Origin: SG8-41 sp035259205
Lineage (GTDB): Bacteria; Pseudomonadota; Gammaproteobacteria; Burkholderiales; SG8-41
Direction of reading: 5' to 3'
Length of the DNA: 38,074 nt
Assembly: GCA_035259205.1 (NCBI GenBank)
Contig: DATFWO010000011.1
Span: 1-38,074 of the forward strand
Shown here piece after piece: positions 37,296 to 38,074 of the stretch. The notes beneath the pieces are model-generated. The model was given only the letters and a program-made list of their open reading frames with translations. It made no database searches and was not told the origin of the DNA. Made by a program: the position numbers and the translations under genes. Positions within the stretch are counted from its first letter, which is position 1, and each line of letters starts with the position of its first letter.

Positions 37296-38066
37296 ATGGA
37301 ACGCCGCTACATCGTGGACAGCGCAAAGGCGCCCTGGAAACGCAGCGCGACCGAAGGGATTACTTTCGCCTGCCAGGTGTTACTGTCGGGAGAGGATGGC
37401 GGCCCGGAGGCCCTCCGTTTCCGCTTCGACGATTGCCCCTCCGTCTATGCCCACATGCACCTCACCTCGCAGTTCCAGCTGCTCCTCAGCGGCGCGATGG
37501 ATTTTCCGCGCGGCGTCAAGCACCTGGAAGCCCTGGCCATCCATTACACCGACCACAACATGCCTTATGGACCCTTCGCCGTGTCCAGGAGCCACGACAT
37601 GCTGGTTCTGCATCCCAGGGCCGGGGGTATCATCTCCATGGCGAACCACGACGCGAGGCGACAGATCAATCTTGGCGGACGCCTTTTCGCGTCGCTGGCG
37701 GCGGATGCGGAATGGCAAGCGCTGCCCGGGGCCGGTCACTCGTCGTTCAAGTTCCTGATGCCTCCCGATTTTGGCCCCGCGGCGGTCGTCGTCAAGGCGC
37801 CTGCACATGCCACCCTGTCCATGCCGCCGGCAGAATTCGGGCGCTATGAGGTGGTGCTCGAAGGTTGCGTTATCATGGAGGGGCGGGAGATCGGTCCGCC
37901 CGGCTTTCGTTACATACGCGGCGAGCAGGCAGCCGAACCGTTGGTGACTGGGGATAGTGGCGCGAGCGTTGCATTTCTGACGTTCGACCGGGATGCGCTC
38001 GAAGGCGGCATTACCGGCGAAGGACTGGCGGTGGAGGCGGCAGAGGCGATGGCGAGAGCCATTTAG
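37296..38066 (+). CDS. Unrecognised cupin-like protein
   Basis: The 256-residue protein has no signal peptide or membrane segment. The strand-rich N-terminal half (HMHLTSQFQLLLSGAMDFPRG, LAIHYTDHNMPYGPFAVSRS) suggests a double-stranded beta-helix of cupin type with candidate metal-binding histidines. A second strand-rich part follows from about residue 150. I do not know a family. It is divergent from the Bug receptor at 36232 with 74 bp between starts, so the two may be co-regulated. A TACAAT (37282-37287) lies eight bases before the ATG; if it is the -10 the mRNA would be almost leaderless. Confidence 0.65.
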   Translation: MERRYIVDSAKAPWKRSATEGITFACQVLLSGEDGGPEALRFRFDDCPSVYAHMHLTSQFQLLLSGAMDFPRGVKHLEALAIHYTDHNMPYGPFAVSRSHDMLVLHPRAGGIISMANHDARRQINLGGRLFASLAADAEWQALPGAGHSSFKFLMPPDFGPAAVVVKAPAHATLSMPPAEFGRYEVVLEGCVIMEGREIGPPGFRYIRGEQAAEPLVTGDSGASVAFLTFDRDALEGGITGEGLAVEAAEAMARAI

Positions 38067-38074
38067 GGACTAGG

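Overview
The window is high-GC, gene-dense bacterial chromosome. The conserved block exbB/exbD – lpxK – Trm112-like – kdsB – adk – pfp – hppA, with xseA divergent from it, is typical in content and order of Betaproteobacteria. Two Bug-type tripartite tricarboxylate receptors, the YceH/UPF0502 gene and the UbiD/UbiX genes fit the same class. Lipid A and Kdo genes show a Gram-negative cell. Neither genus nor species can be read from the sequence.

Layout. (1) 1-2300: an accessory patch of small genes, all on the minus strand. Two well-formed integron attC sites (1784-1840 and 1268-1357) and a third attC-type core (2256-2262) separate them, and no integrase is visible. At the left edge lie remnants of a RelE-like toxin and a Phd-like antitoxin. 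(2) 2374-8280: a flavoprotein oxidoreductase, yceH, an isolated glycogen phosphorylase and a D-2-hydroxyacid dehydrogenase. (3) 8277-14600: a minus-strand cluster of UbiD-like decarboxylase, UbiX prenyltransferase, PaaI-type thioesterase, acyl-CoA synthetase, MDR oxidoreductase, GntR regulator and a 45-residue membrane peptide. It looks like a carboxylic or aromatic acid pathway. (4) 14759-18665: glycerol kinase, a racemase-like protein without either catalytic cysteine, and an orphan ParA-type ATPase. (5) 18819-28168: gamma-carbonic anhydrase, M20 peptidase, H+-pyrophosphatase, PPi-dependent phosphofructokinase, adenylate kinase and the lipid A/ExbBD genes. (6) 28689-38066: xseA, a double cyclic-nucleotide-binding protein, two carboxymuconolactone-decarboxylase-like proteins, an HpcH/HpaI aldolase, a gamma-glutamyltransferase-like protein, two convergent Bug receptors and an unrecognised cupin-like protein.

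The most striking signal that gene calls do not explain is a family of degenerate 7-bp tandem repeats in the gene junctions: nine arrays plus one isolated inverted pair. Each unit is GTGA-, GTAA- or GTAG-based on one strand and TCAC-, TTAC- or CTAC-based on the other. In several arrays the stop codon of the upstream gene is itself a repeat unit in register. At hppA/pfp, kdsB/Trm112 and lpxK/exbD two arrays face each other and could form long hairpins in the intercistronic mRNA. Different base versions of the heptad all keep the 7-bp period, which suggests a genome-wide element or process. I know of no description of it in this setting.
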